Origin: Ilumatobacteraceae bacterium
Lineage (GTDB): Bacteria; Actinomycetota; Acidimicrobiia; Acidimicrobiales; Ilumatobacteraceae
Length of the DNA: 35,255 nucleotides
Assembly (NCBI GenBank): GCA_013213745.1
Contig: JABSQH010000023.1
Coordinates: 1-35,255 of the forward strand
Direction: 5' to 3'
The notes under the pieces are model-generated. The model was not told where the DNA came from, ran no database searches, and saw only the letters and a program-made list of their open reading frames with translations. Made by a program: the position numbers and the translations under genes. This document shows, piece after piece, positions 16,005-25,206 of the stretch (position 1 is its first letter; each line of letters opens with the position of its first letter).

Positions 16005-18338
16005 GTGATCTGGGCTCTCCTCGCGGCCCACGTCGTCGTGGCCGCCGCCGTTCCGGCCTTCGCGCAGAGAGCGGGTGGGCGCGCCTCGCTGTGGCTGGCC
16101 GGTGCACCGATGGCGGCCACCGCGATCTGGGCGTGGACGCAACTCGGCACGACGACCACCACCAGCGTTGGCGTCGAGTGGGTGACCGGACTCGACCTCG
16201 AGTTCGCCTTCCGCGTCGACGCGATGGGGGCGATGCTTGCGGTGCTCGTCTCGGGAATCGGCGCGCTGGTGTGCGTGTATGCCAGCGGGTATTTCTCGGC
16301 GTCGGCTGTGGGAGTCGGGAGGTTCGCCGCCACGTTGCTGGCGTTCTCCACCGCGATGCTCGGGCTGGTCTGGGCCGAGACCGTGTGGACCCTGTTCGTG
16401 TTCTGGGAGTTGACCTCGGTCACCTCGTTCCTCTTGGTCGGGTTCAAGAACACCGACCCGGTGGCTCGCACCGCCGCCCGCCGGGCCCTGGTGATCACGG
16501 CGAGCGGTGGACTGGTGTTGCTCGCCGGGTTCGTTCTGTTCGTCGACGCCGCCGGATCGGCGCGCATCACCGATCTCACTGCGCTTTCGGGCGGCCAAGC
16601 CACGGCGGCGGGCGTGCTCGTGATCATCGCTGCCGCCACGAAGTCCGCACAGGTGCCGTTCCACGTGTGGTTGCCCGGAGCGATGGCCGCGCCGACCCCG
16701 GTCAGCGCCTACCTGCACTCGGCCACGATGGTCAAAGCCGGTGTGATCCTGATCGCCCTGCTCGCGCCGGCGCTGCGCGATACCGACGCCTGGAAGCCGC
16801 TCGGGCTGACCTTCGGCATCATCACCATCGTCTGGGGTGCGATCGGTGCGCTGCGTCACGTCGACGCCAAGCTCATCCTCGCCTGGGGCACCGTGTCCCA
16901 GCTCGGTCTGCTCGTCACGCTGCTCGCCGTCGGGACCGGGAAAGCGACGTTCGCCGCAATCTCGATCCTCGTCGCTCACGCGGTCTTCAAAGCGGCGTTG
17001 TTCATGGTGGTCGGCGACATCGACGTGCGCACGGGCACTCGCGACATCAACCAACTCCACGGTCTGGCCCGATCGATGCCGATCGCCTTTGTCGTCTCCG
17101 TATTGGCGGGTGCCTCGATGGCCGGTGTGCCACCCATGGTCGGCTTCCCGGCGAAGGAAGCAGCGGTGGAAGCCGTGCTCGGACTCTCGGGTTTCGATCA
17201 GTTCATCGTGGGACTGGGCGTGCTCGGTGGTTCGGTGCTCACGGTCGCCTACACCGTCCGGCTGCTGCTCGGCGTGTTCAGTCCGGCCGGTACCGGTCAT
17301 GAACCCACCGAGGTCGCGCCCCGGCGCTGGGCGATGTCGGGACCCGAGATCGTTCTGGGCGCAGCGTCGCTCCTCGGCTTCGTGTTCCTCACCTGGATGA
17401 CCGACGTGGTCGTGCGCCCGGCGAGCGTGCTCGTCCAGCAGTCGTCGGAGGTCTACTCGCTGATCCGGTGGCCCGGTCTGAAAGATGCGTTCGTCATCTC
17501 CTGCATCATCATCGCGTTGGGTGTCGTGCTGGGGTGGCTGTTACATCGCCGGCGTGTGCTCGATGGCCCGATCCCCCGCGGCGCCTACGGCGTCGACCTC
17601 GGTATCGACTCCATTGTCGTGCTCGCCCGACGCGTCGCTGCCACTGTCCAACACGGCTCCCTACCGGCGTACCTGGCCACCACGGTGCTCGTGTTGCTGG
17701 CAGCCATCACTCCGTTCTACGCCGAGGTCGACTTCGACGTGCTGTATCGGTGGGACAACGCCACCCAGGCCGCGCTTGTCGTGCTCGTGGTCGCGGCATC
17801 GATCGCCGCCACCATCATCCGCACCCGGCTCGCAGCGGCGATGGTGCTCGGCGCGGTCGGCTTCGGTGTGGCCGGACTGTTCTTCGGCCAGGGCGCGCCC
17901 GACCTGGTGCTCACGCAGCTGTTGGTGGAGACCGTCATCGTGGTCGGATTCGTCGTCGGCCTCGGCGCGCTGCGCCGGCGCTTCCCGGCGGTGTCGCGAC
18001 CGTGGCTCGCCTGGCGGATCATCGCATCGTTGTGCGTTGGCCTCGTCGTCGCCGTGGCGCTCGCAGCAAGCGCCTCCGACCGAACGGGCACGCCGCCGAT
18101 CGAAGAGTTGACCGAAGGCGCGGTCAACGAGGGCGGCGGGAACAACGTCGTCAACGTGATCCTCACCGACATTCGCGCCCTCGACACACTCGGCGAAGTC
18201 GTCGTGTTGATCGTCGTCGCCCTCGGCATCGTCGCGCTGGCCAAGATCCGACGTGACGAAGAAGCGAGCGGTCTCGACGCACATCCGATCGACGAGTCCG
18301 ACGACGAGCGGCTGCTGACCGAGGACGTCACGACATGA
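16005..18338 (+). CDS. mrpA: Mrp antiporter subunit A
   Basis: Large subunit of the Mrp Na+(K+)/H+ antiporter, 777 aa, close to the usual ~780-800. The N-terminal ~500 residues form the NuoL-like channel, with E-L-T-S-V-T-S-F-L-L-V-G and K-S-A-Q-V-P-F-H-V-W-L-P-G-A-M. The C-terminal part carries the MbhD/MbhE-like domains (G-Q-G-A-P-D-L-V-L-T-Q-L-L-V-E-T), then a hydrophobic end and an acidic tail. GTG 16005 gives a normal MrpA N-terminus; TTG 15939 in the same frame would add 22 residues, and neither has a clear ribosome-binding site. Its stop overlaps mrpB by 4 nt. Confidence 0.92.
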   Translation: MIWALLAAHVVVAAAVPAFAQRAGGRASLWLAGAPMAATAIWAWTQLGTTTTTSVGVEWVTGLDLEFAFRVDAMGAMLAVLVSGIGALVCVYASGYFSASAVGVGRFAATLLAFSTAMLGLVWAETVWTLFVFWELTSVTSFLLVGFKNTDPVARTAARRALVITASGGLVLLAGFVLFVDAAGSARITDLTALSGGQATAAGVLVIIAAATKSAQVPFHVWLPGAMAAPTPVSAYLHSATMVKAGVILIALLAPALRDTDAWKPLGLTFGIITIVWGAIGALRHVDAKLILAWGTVSQLGLLVTLLAVGTGKATFAAISILVAHAVFKAALFMVVGDIDVRTGTRDINQLHGLARSMPIAFVVSVLAGASMAGVPPMVGFPAKEAAVEAVLGLSGFDQFIVGLGVLGGSVLTVAYTVRLLLGVFSPAGTGHEPTEVAPRRWAMSGPEIVLGAASLLGFVFLTWMTDVVVRPASVLVQQSSEVYSLIRWPGLKDAFVISCIIIALGVVLGWLLHRRRVLDGPIPRGAYGVDLGIDSIVVLARRVAATVQHGSLPAYLATTVLVLLAAITPFYAEVDFDVLYRWDNATQAALVVLVVAASIAATIIRTRLAAAMVLGAVGFGVAGLFFGQGAPDLVLTQLLVETVIVVGFVVGLGALRRRFPAVSRPWLAWRIIASLCVGLVVAVALAASASDRTGTPPIEELTEGAVNEGGGNNVVNVILTDIRALDTLGEVVVLIVVALGIVALAKIRRDEEASGLDAHPIDESDDERLLTEDVTT

Positions 18339-18829
18339 TCGCCAGTCGTTCGCCGATCGTGCGGCTGGCCATTCAGGCCGCCAGTCCGTTGGCGATCATG
18401 ATCGGTGCCTTCGTCCTCTTCGCCGGCCACAACCAACCGGGAGGTGGCTTCGCCGCCGGGTTGCTGTTCGGCGCAGTTGTCGTGCTGCGCACCGTCGCCG
18501 GTTTGCAGCGACCCGAGCATGCCATCGGCTTTCTCGCATGGGGTGGCGTCATCGTCTGCGTCTGTGCACTGGCACCTCTGCTCTGGGGCGAGCCGCTGCT
18601 CAATCAGGTGGTGATCGAAGGCACCGTCCCCGTGCTCGGCAAGGTCAAGTCCGGGAGCGCTCTCCCGTTCGACATCGGCGTCACGCTCATCGTGGTGGGT
18701 CTGATCCTGTCGTTGCTCGACGGGCTCGGCGCCACCGATCTGTCTCAGGATGCGCAGCGCACCTCGCGGGTTCGTCGCGCCGAGATCGATGTGCGTACCG
18801 GCGAATCGAGCGGACAGGACGACGCGTGA
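18335..18829 (+). CDS. mrpB: Mrp antiporter subunit B
   Basis: 164-aa membrane subunit of the Mrp complex (MnhB domain) with about four helices. The motif G-H-N-Q-P-G-G-G-F-A-A-G-L-L in the second helix region is the hallmark of MrpB. About 30 charged residues follow the last helix. ATG 18335 overlaps the mrpA stop (ATGA), and its own TGA overlaps the GTG of mrpC. Confidence 0.92.
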   Translation: MIASRSPIVRLAIQAASPLAIMIGAFVLFAGHNQPGGGFAAGLLFGAVVVLRTVAGLQRPEHAIGFLAWGGVIVCVCALAPLLWGEPLLNQVVIEGTVPVLGKVKSGSALPFDIGVTLIVVGLILSLLDGLGATDLSQDAQRTSRVRRAEIDVRTGESSGQDDA

Positions 18830-19290
18830 GCGCCGCGTTGATCCTCGGAGTCGCCGGTCTCGCCGCGGCCGGGACGTTTCTCATCACGGCGCGTTCGCTC
18901 AGCCGAATCGTGATCGGTTTCGCGTTGATCGGGCACGCCACCGTGCTTGCTCTCATCGCCGCCGGAGGTCGCTCTGGCGACGCCCCGATCGTCGACGGAT
19001 CCGACGGCGGCCTCGCTAACCCGTTGCCGCAGGCATTGGCGCTCACGGCGATTGTCATCTCGTTCGGTCTGACGCTGTTCGTCTTGGCGCTGGCCCGGCG
19101 CCAGCAGCAGCTCACCGGCAACGATCTCGTCGAAGACGACATCGAAGATCGTCGCATCGCCGCCATTCACGGCGGGCTCCACGAAGACGGCATCGAGCAC
19201 GACCACGGGGAGTACGTCGACGAGCGTGAATGGACGATCGCTGAACAGTCCGACGACGGCGAGCCGCCGTCAGGAGGGTCGCCGCGATGA
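18826..19290 (+). CDS. mrpC: Mrp antiporter subunit C with extended acidic/His tail
   Basis: 154-aa NuoK-like subunit. Three helices (about residues 4-22, 27-47 and 70-93) and the P-L-P-Q-A-L-A-L-T-A-I-V-I-S motif identify MrpC/MnhC. GTG 18826 overlaps the mrpB stop by 4 nt. The family is usually about 110-115 residues. Here the part after the last helix runs about 55 residues and is rich in Asp, Glu and His, including an H-E-D-G-I-E-H-D-H-G segment that could face the cytoplasm and bind metal or protons; that role is speculation. Confidence 0.91.
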   Translation: MSAALILGVAGLAAAGTFLITARSLSRIVIGFALIGHATVLALIAAGGRSGDAPIVDGSDGGLANPLPQALALTAIVISFGLTLFVLALARRQQQLTGNDLVEDDIEDRRIAAIHGGLHEDGIEHDHGEYVDEREWTIAEQSDDGEPPSGGSPR

Positions 19291-20768
19291 CGGCGGTCAT
19301 TGCGCTGGTCGTCGTGCTGCCGCTGTTGGCAGCAGCGCTGGCGTTGGCCACCGGCACGATCCCGCGGCTGCGCGACGGGCTCACCATCGGCACGCTGCTC
19401 GCCGTGACCGCGCTGTCGGTCGTGCTGCTCGTCGCAGTGGAACGAGACGGAACGGTGGTGTTGCGCGTCGGCGGGTGGTCACCTGAGCTGGGCGTCGTAC
19501 TGGTCGCCGACCTCTTCGCCGCTCTGATCCTGTTCATCGCCGTCGTCACGATCACCGTGGTCGAGTTGTTCGCGATCGGCCAACGTCGCACCCCGGCCGG
19601 TGCCAACCCTGCGGTGGTCAGCCCGATCCTGCTCGTGCTCACCGGCGGGGTCTGCCTGGCGATCCTCACCGGCGACCTGTTCACGCTGTTCGTTGCGTTC
19701 GAGCTGATTCTCGTCTCGAGTTATGTGCTGCTCACCCATCAAGGTCGGGCCGCGCAGATCCGCTCCGGCATGACCTATGTGGTGATCAACCTGTTTGCGT
19801 CGGCGCTGTTCCTGTTCGGCGTGGCGATCGTCTACTCCGCCACCGGCACCGTCAACATGGCGCTGCTCGCGGAACGGATCCCCGAACTGTCGAGCGGTGT
19901 CCAGATCGGCATCGGTCTGTGGTTCCTCGTCGTGTTCGGCACGAAGGCTGCGATCTTCCCGCTGTTCTCGTGGCTGCCCGATAGTTACCCGACTGCTCCC
20001 ACCTCGATCACGGCGGTGTTCGCAGGTCTGCTCACCAAGATCGGTGTGTACGTCATCATCCGTTTCTTCACCATCACCGAAATGAACGACCTCGGTCCGC
20101 TGTTGCTGGTGATCGCCGGGTTGACGATGATCGTCGGCGTCCTCGGCGCGCTGGCCCAAGACGACGTCAAGCGCATCCTGTCGTTCCACGTGGTGAGCCA
20201 GATCGGGTACATGATCATGGGGCTCGGGTTGTTCACCGTGGCCGGTGTGGCCGGTGCAGTGCTGTTCCTCATCCATCAGATCCCGGTGAAGACCGTGATG
20301 TTCCTCTCCGGTGGACTGATCGAGGACGACCAGGGCACCTCGACGCTCAGCAAAGTGGGCGGCCTCGCCACGTCGAAGCCCGTGATCGCTGCGTTGTTCG
20401 CGCTCCCTGCGTTGAGCCTCGCCGGTCTGCCACCGTTCTCCGGGTTCGTCGCCAAGTTGGCGTTGGTCGACGCCGGAATCGACAACGGCGCGATCGCCAT
20501 CGTCGTGGTCTCCCTGATCGGCAGCGTGCTCACGCTGATGTCGATGACCAAGATCTGGCTCGGTGTGTTCTGGGGCGATCCCACCGCTCCGGCCTTGCCG
20601 GCGTCGAGCCGCACCTCCAAACGGTTCATGACCTCGGCAACGTCGATCGCCGTGCTCGGCACGATGGCCATTGCTGTTGTCGCCGGCCCGCTGTGGGACA
20701 TGAGCGAACGGGTGGCCAACGAATTGCTCGATCGCACTCCCTACATCGAGGAGGTGCTCGCCAAGTGA
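19287..20768 (+). CDS. mrpD: Mrp antiporter subunit D
   Basis: 493-aa NuoM/NuoN-like proton-channel subunit with about 14 membrane helices. Family motifs include F-V-A-F-E-L-I-L-V-S-S-Y, F-G-T-K-A-A-I-F-P-L-F-S-W-L-P, and K-R-I-L-S-F-H-V-V-S-Q-I-G-Y, the last holding the conserved Lys and His of the channel. Length is typical. ATG 19287 overlaps the mrpC stop, and its TGA overlaps the GTG of mrpE. Confidence 0.94.
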   Translation: MTAVIALVVVLPLLAAALALATGTIPRLRDGLTIGTLLAVTALSVVLLVAVERDGTVVLRVGGWSPELGVVLVADLFAALILFIAVVTITVVELFAIGQRRTPAGANPAVVSPILLVLTGGVCLAILTGDLFTLFVAFELILVSSYVLLTHQGRAAQIRSGMTYVVINLFASALFLFGVAIVYSATGTVNMALLAERIPELSSGVQIGIGLWFLVVFGTKAAIFPLFSWLPDSYPTAPTSITAVFAGLLTKIGVYVIIRFFTITEMNDLGPLLLVIAGLTMIVGVLGALAQDDVKRILSFHVVSQIGYMIMGLGLFTVAGVAGAVLFLIHQIPVKTVMFLSGGLIEDDQGTSTLSKVGGLATSKPVIAALFALPALSLAGLPPFSGFVAKLALVDAGIDNGAIAIVVVSLIGSVLTLMSMTKIWLGVFWGDPTAPALPASSRTSKRFMTSATSIAVLGTMAIAVVAGPLWDMSERVANELLDRTPYIEEVLAK

Positions 20769-21289
20769 ACTCTGTCGTCACCCCGCGACGAGCGGTCACC
20801 GTGATCGCCCTGGTTGCCGTGTGGTGCGCGTTGTGGCGCACGATCAGCGTCGCCAACATCGCCTCCGGATTGATCGTGGCCCTCGTCGCCGTGTCGTTCT
20901 CACCCCCACCACCGGGCTCGGGGGGCATTCGGCCGTGGCCGTTGTTGACGTTCCTCTGGCTCGTGGCGGTCGATCTCGTGAGCTCGACGGTGAGCGTGGC
21001 CAGGGAGATCCTCACTCCGAACGACTACACCGACGAGGCGATCATCGCGGTCGACGCGCCCGTCGACGCCAAGTCGCACTTGCTGATGCTCGTCGTGGCG
21101 ATCACCGTCACCCCGGGTACGGCGGTGGTCGATGCCGAGCCAGACACCGGGACCTTGTATCTGCACGTGTTGCACGCAGAGCAGATTCCGTCGATCACCG
21201 AACATGTCGGTCAGCTCGCCGAGTTGGCATGCCGTGCGCTGCCGATCGCCGAGCGCGGTGCGGTCTCGACCAGCGAGGGAGCGACGTGA
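20765..21289 (+). CDS. mrpE: Mrp antiporter subunit E
   Basis: 174-aa MrpE/MnhE subunit. Two N-terminal helices (about residues 13-48) are followed by a helix at about 56-74 and a soluble C-terminal domain. T-P-G-T-A-V-V-D near residue 118 and L-Y-L-H-V-L-H after it are typical of MrpE. GTG 20765 overlaps the mrpD stop by 4 nt and its TGA overlaps the GTG of mrpF. Confidence 0.9.
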   Translation: MNSVVTPRRAVTVIALVAVWCALWRTISVANIASGLIVALVAVSFSPPPPGSGGIRPWPLLTFLWLVAVDLVSSTVSVAREILTPNDYTDEAIIAVDAPVDAKSHLLMLVVAITVTPGTAVVDAEPDTGTLYLHVLHAEQIPSITEHVGQLAELACRALPIAERGAVSTSEGAT

Positions 21290-21552
21290 TCGGGTCGATC
21301 GCCATCGCGATGTTCATGCTGGCAGCGGTGTTCGCTCTCGTACGGCTCGTGCGTGGACCTGCCCTGGTCGATCGGGTGATATCGCTCGATGTCATGCTCG
21401 TCGCTCTGATGTGTGCCGTGGCCACTCGGGCCGCGGCGACCGGCGATCAGACGTATCTCGGCGTCCTCGCCGTGATCGCCATCGTTGCGTTCACTGCGAC
21501 CGTCGTGCTCAGCCGGTTCGTCGAACGCAATGAAGCGGGGGGACGCTCGTGA
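21286..21552 (+). CDS. mrpF: Mrp antiporter subunit F
   Basis: 88-aa three-helix subunit. The motif R-L-V-R-G-P-A-L-V-D-R-V-I-S-L-D between helices 1 and 2 is diagnostic for MrpF. GTG 21286 overlaps the mrpE stop by 4 nt; its TGA overlaps the GTG of mrpG. Confidence 0.91.
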   Translation: MIGSIAIAMFMLAAVFALVRLVRGPALVDRVISLDVMLVALMCAVATRAAATGDQTYLGVLAVIAIVAFTATVVLSRFVERNEAGGRS

Positions 21553-21872
21553 ACGTCGCGTCCGCCACTCTCGTCATGCTCGGCGCGTTGCTCTTGCTCC
21601 TCGCAGGTATTGGGCTGCTGCGTTTCGAGTCGCCGTACGCGCGGTTCCATTCGGCCGGAAAGGCCAGTCCGATGGCCTTCCTGCTGGTGGCCATCGGCGC
21701 GGGCATCGAACTGGGCTGGGCTGGCGCAGGACTCCTCGCGGTGGCGGCGGTCGCGCTCGTACTGACGTTGCCGGCCGGCACGCACCTGTTGTTTCGCGCC
21801 ACGCACCGGACCACCGAGTCGTCGCACCTGTCGCGAGACGACTTGGCGCCGGCCGAGGACCGCGACGGCTGA
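21549..21872 (+). CDS. mrpG: Mrp antiporter subunit G
   Basis: 107-aa three-helix subunit ending the operon. The segment G-I-G-L-L-R-F-E-S-P-Y-A-R-F-H, followed by K-A-S-P-M-A, is the MrpG/MnhG signature. GTG 21549 overlaps the mrpF stop. The A-through-G order is the group-1 Mrp arrangement, with A and B as separate genes. Confidence 0.92.
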   Translation: MNVASATLVMLGALLLLLAGIGLLRFESPYARFHSAGKASPMAFLLVAIGAGIELGWAGAGLLAVAAVALVLTLPAGTHLLFRATHRTTESSHLSRDDLAPAEDRDG

Positions 21873-21938
21873 CTTGCGAGCCTCCGCGCGGCCGGCCGCC
21901 CGCTGACGTAGCGTTGCGTCGACACTCGGGAGGGGATC

Positions 21939-22634
21939 ATGAGTGAAACGTCTGGAACCAACCTGCCACCGCCAGGGGGACCGCCACCACCGCCGGTTGC
22001 CGCCGGCGGTACGCCATACGCCGCCCGCGTCGACGTCGATTATGTCGACGACCGCAACCGGGTCACCGTGGCGTTCCGCATCATCTTGATCATTCCGATC
22101 GCGATCATCTTGAACCTGTTGGTCGGAAACATTGGTACGTGGGTGCAGACCAGCGGCGGGAGCTGGGTGTACATCTCGGCGAGCATCGGCGGTGCACTGT
22201 TCGCCGCCACGCTGTTGATGCTGTTGTTCCGCCAGCGCTACCCGAGATGGTGGTTCGACTTCCTGCTCGAGCTGAGCCGCTTCGCCTTCCGCGTCGGCGC
22301 GTACCTGGTGTTGCTCACCGACAAATACCCGTCGACCGTCGATGCGCAGGATGTTGAACTGGAACTCGACTACCCCGACGCCGAACGCGACATCAGCCGG
22401 TGGATGCCACTCGTCAAGTGGTTCATCCTGATCCCGCACTACATCGTGCTGTTCTTCCTGGCGATCGGTGCGTACTTCGTGGTGATCTTCAGCTGGTTCG
22501 CCATTCTCTTCACCGGCCGGATTCCGCGAGGTGCGTTCGACTACATCCTGGGCGTTGGACGCTGGGGTCTACGGGTCCACGCCTACGGGTTCTTGTTGAT
22601 CACCGACGAGTACCCGCCGTTCTCGCTGCGCTGA
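21939..22634 (+). CDS. DUF4389 membrane protein
   Basis: 231-aa membrane protein with a proline-rich N-terminus (about residues 7-30) and four helices at about 45-65, 75-95, 105-125 and 170-195. The ending F-T-G-R-I-P-R-G, G-V-G-R-W-G-L-R-V-H-A-Y and T-D-E-Y-P-P-F-S-L is the DUF4389 pattern, and an internal L-T-D-K-Y-P repeats part of it. Function unknown. GGGAGGGGA lies about 6 nt before ATG 21939. It follows mrpG by 66 nt on the same strand but probably has its own promoter. Confidence 0.85.
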   Translation: MSETSGTNLPPPGGPPPPPVAAGGTPYAARVDVDYVDDRNRVTVAFRIILIIPIAIILNLLVGNIGTWVQTSGGSWVYISASIGGALFAATLLMLLFRQRYPRWWFDFLLELSRFAFRVGAYLVLLTDKYPSTVDAQDVELELDYPDAERDISRWMPLVKWFILIPHYIVLFFLAIGAYFVVIFSWFAILFTGRIPRGAFDYILGVGRWGLRVHAYGFLLITDEYPPFSLR

Positions 22635-22659
22635 ACCAACAGCGCAACCAGTCCCGGCG

Positions 22660-23637
22660 TCAGCTGGGCACCAGCACGGTCTTGCCGGCCACCTTGCCCT
22701 CGACCTGATCGCGCAGCGCAGCGCTGGCCTCGCTGAGCGGCCGGGCGGTCGGCTCCGTGGGGTGCAGCTCACCGCGGGCGATCTGCTCGATCACGTCCTG
22801 GAGCAACGCTCGATTATCGAGTGGGTTGCTCACCGTCCAGCCGCCCCAGTCCACGCCGGTGACGCGACGATTGCGTAGCAGGATCTGGTTGGCGGGAAGT
22901 CGGGTGATGTCGCCGGCCGCGAACCCGAGCACCAGCAGCTGCCCGTCGTTGGTCAGGGCGCGCAGCGCCTGTTCGCTGGCTGTGCCGCCGACCGGGTCGT
23001 AGGCCAGGTCGACGCCACCGTCCGACGCGGCGCGTACGGCGTTCTTCAAGTCTGGGTCGCGGCTGTCGATGGCGACATCGGCGCCGAGGTCGAGGGCGTG
23101 TTGACGCTTGTCGTCGGTCGACGCCGCGGCAATCACGCGCAGGCCCATCGACCGACCGACGTCCACTGCGGCCAGCCCGATGCCTCCGCCCGCGCCGAGC
23201 ACGAGTAGCTGTTGGCCGGGTTGCGCGTGGGCTCGGGTGTCGAGGGCGAAGCGCGCGGTCATGTAGCTCTGGGTGAACGACGCCGCTTGACCATCGGTCA
23301 TCGCGTCGGGGGTGTGGTGCACGGCCAGGGCCGACACCACGACCTCGCCGGCGAAGCCGCCGGTGAGACCGGTGCTGGCGAAGACACGGTCATCCAAGGC
23401 GAATCCCTCGACTCCCTCGCCGACGGCGCTGACCGTGCCGGCGATCTCGCTGCCGGGGGTATACGGCACCGGTGGTTTGAGCTGGTACTGGCCCTGGGCG
23501 AGCAGCCCGTCGACGAAGTTCACGCCGGCCGCGCCGACGGCAATGCGTATCTGCCCGTCGCCGCACTCGGGGACTGCCTGGTCGTCGATGACGAGATCGT
23601 CGAGCGGCCCGAACTCACGACACACGACCACCTGCAT
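22660..23637 (-). CDS. NADPH:quinone oxidoreductase-like MDR enzyme
   Basis: 325-aa zinc-independent medium-chain dehydrogenase/reductase of the quinone-oxidoreductase type. The N-terminal GroES-like part has G-V-N-F-V-D-G-L and Y-T-P-G-S-E-I-A-G. The Rossmann part has L-G-A-G-G-G-I-G-L-A-A (around residue 155) for NADPH, and Y-D-P-V-G-G. The cysteine and histidine zinc ligands of alcohol dehydrogenases are absent. ATG 23637 is chosen because it begins the first strand; an open frame continues to 23703 but is not needed. It lies downstream of the sulfatase, separated by a strong hairpin. Confidence 0.88.
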   Translation of the reverse strand: MQVVVCREFGPLDDLVIDDQAVPECGDGQIRIAVGAAGVNFVDGLLAQGQYQLKPPVPYTPGSEIAGTVSAVGEGVEGFALDDRVFASTGLTGGFAGEVVVSALAVHHTPDAMTDGQAASFTQSYMTARFALDTRAHAQPGQQLLVLGAGGGIGLAAVDVGRSMGLRVIAAASTDDKRQHALDLGADVAIDSRDPDLKNAVRAASDGGVDLAYDPVGGTASEQALRALTNDGQLLVLGFAAGDITRLPANQILLRNRRVTGVDWGGWTVSNPLDNRALLQDVIEQIARGELHPTEPTARPLSEASAALRDQVEGKVAGKTVLVPS

Positions 23638-23664
23638 GCCGCGCACCGTACCGACATGACCGTG

Positions 23665-23705
23665 CGGTGAGCGAAGTGGCCTACAGGGGGCCGTTTCGCT
23701 CACCG
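23665..23705. terminator. Strong 11-bp inverted repeat between sulfatase and reductase genes
   Basis: CGGTGAGCGAA (23665-23675) and its exact complement (23695-23705) flank a 19-nt loop that holds a further GGCC/GGCC pair. It starts 6 nt after the sulfatase stop and 28 nt before the reductase start, both on the minus strand. There is no T-tract. It is most likely a terminator for the sulfatase, but an operator for the reductase gene is possible. Confidence 0.5.
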
Positions 23706-23710
23706 GTGGG

Positions 23711-25162
23711 TTAGCGCGCGAACAGTTCGAGCATGGTTGGCTCGAAGCGTGGGTCCTTGTCCCAGGGGATCACGTCGGTGGTGGCCAGCATCCACTCCAT
23801 CAGCTCGGCGCGTAGCGCGGCCTCGACATCGGCGACCTCTGGTCGCCCGGCGAGATTGACCGTCTCGTACGGATCGTCGACGAGGTCGTACAACTCGGGT
23901 GCTTCGTACAGCCGGTGGACGTAGCTGTGGGTGTGCGTGCGCACCGACATCGCCTTGCCGACCGACACCGGGTCGTCGTGCTGTTGGGCGGCTTTGGGTG
24001 CGTATGCGCCTCGGGCCTGTTCCAACAGGTGACCTTCGGCGAGGAGGAACCCGCCTTCGGCGAAGGCATGCGTGCGGTGGTCCTTCGATGGGTCGGCGAG
24101 CACCTCGACGAGCGACCGACCGAAGTGGGTGTGGCGGGCTTCACCATCGGCGACATCGAGCAGGGTGGGCAACAGATCGACCATCTCGATCAGGGCATCA
24201 CAGGTCGCACCTTCGGCGACACCTGGCCCAGCGACGAGCAGTGGGTTGCGCAGCAGCACGTCGTGTTGCCCCGACGGCCACTTCTCGACGAGGCCGTGGT
24301 CGCCGAGGTACTCGCCGTGATCGGTGAAGCACCAGGTCATCGTGCGCTCGCCCTGCCCCGCATGATCGACCGCCGATAGCACCCGTCCGAGTTGATCGTC
24401 GGCCCGACTGACCATGCCGTGGTAGGTCGCCGCGATCTCCGCCCATCGCGATTCGTCGAAGTCGCCGGTGCCGTAGCGGGTGCGTAACGCCTGCATGAAT
24501 CGTGGCTTGCCGTCGGGCACCCACGGAGCGGGAGCCGGCATCGTGGCGCGGTCATGCATCGAGAACCACGGCTCCTCGGCGACGAACGGCGGGTGGGGGA
24601 AGATCAATGCGATCAGCAGACACCACGGCTCGGGCAATCCGTCGGTGATCCACTCGATCGCCGTGCGGACGGAGGCTTCGTCGAAGTCGAGTGTCGGTCC
24701 GTCGGCGCCGCCGTCACGACGGCCGTGATAATGCGCGGCAAACCACGGATCGTCGGGTCCGAAGGGGCTCGGCTCCGTCAACACGATGGGCGTGATCGCG
24801 AACCCGCGTCGATCGGTCGATGCGTCGGCCACACCTGGAGCGAACATGTCGCCGCGTTCGCCAGCCCACGCGACGTGATAGCCCGCGTCGCGCAACAACG
24901 CGAACAGGTTCGGCTCGTAGGGCTTGACCAGGTTGGTCAGCGTGCGGTGGCCGGCCACGTGTGGGTACCAACCGGTGAGCATCGACACCCGACTCGGCCC
25001 GCACACCGAGTGTTGACTGAATGCATCGGTGCAGCGCACCCCGCGAGACGCCACGGCGTCGAAGTTCGGGGTGTGCGCCACCGGCGAGCCGTTGCACGCC
25101 AGCGCGTCGTAGCGCAATTGGTCGGTCATGAACATCAACACGTTCGGACGTGAGTCGGCCAT
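23711..25162 (-). CDS. Sulfatase, formylglycine (Cys) type
   Basis: 483-aa type I sulfatase, which hydrolyses sulfate esters after its active-site cysteine is converted to formylglycine. The C54-G-P-S-R motif is complete, followed by M-L-T-G. N-V-L-M-F-M-T-D-Q near the N-terminus and T-D-H-G-E-Y-L-G-D-H-G are the metal-binding parts; K-W in V-E-K-W and H-P-P-F supply other active-site residues. No clear signal peptide, so it may be cytoplasmic. ATG 25162 is chosen directly before the first strand; the open frame to 25360 is antisense to the methyltransferase. It is divergent from that gene by 44 nt. Choline- or heparan-type substrates cannot be separated from sequence alone. Confidence 0.91.
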   Translation of the reverse strand: MADSRPNVLMFMTDQLRYDALACNGSPVAHTPNFDAVASRGVRCTDAFSQHSVCGPSRVSMLTGWYPHVAGHRTLTNLVKPYEPNLFALLRDAGYHVAWAGERGDMFAPGVADASTDRRGFAITPIVLTEPSPFGPDDPWFAAHYHGRRDGGADGPTLDFDEASVRTAIEWITDGLPEPWCLLIALIFPHPPFVAEEPWFSMHDRATMPAPAPWVPDGKPRFMQALRTRYGTGDFDESRWAEIAATYHGMVSRADDQLGRVLSAVDHAGQGERTMTWCFTDHGEYLGDHGLVEKWPSGQHDVLLRNPLLVAGPGVAEGATCDALIEMVDLLPTLLDVADGEARHTHFGRSLVEVLADPSKDHRTHAFAEGGFLLAEGHLLEQARGAYAPKAAQQHDDPVSVGKAMSVRTHTHSYVHRLYEAPELYDLVDDPYETVNLAGRPEVADVEAALRAELMEWMLATTDVIPWDKDPRFEPTMLELFAR

Positions 25163-25206
25163 CGCTCGTACGATCGCACGGTGGCACGACGCGCGCAGAG
25201 TTGGCG

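Noticed and set aside
15510-17300. A 596-codon minus-strand open frame
   Set aside because: Most of it is antisense to mrpA and is Arg/His/Gln-rich, as expected of shadow frames in high-GC DNA. Only its last ~40 codons belong to the sigma remnant.
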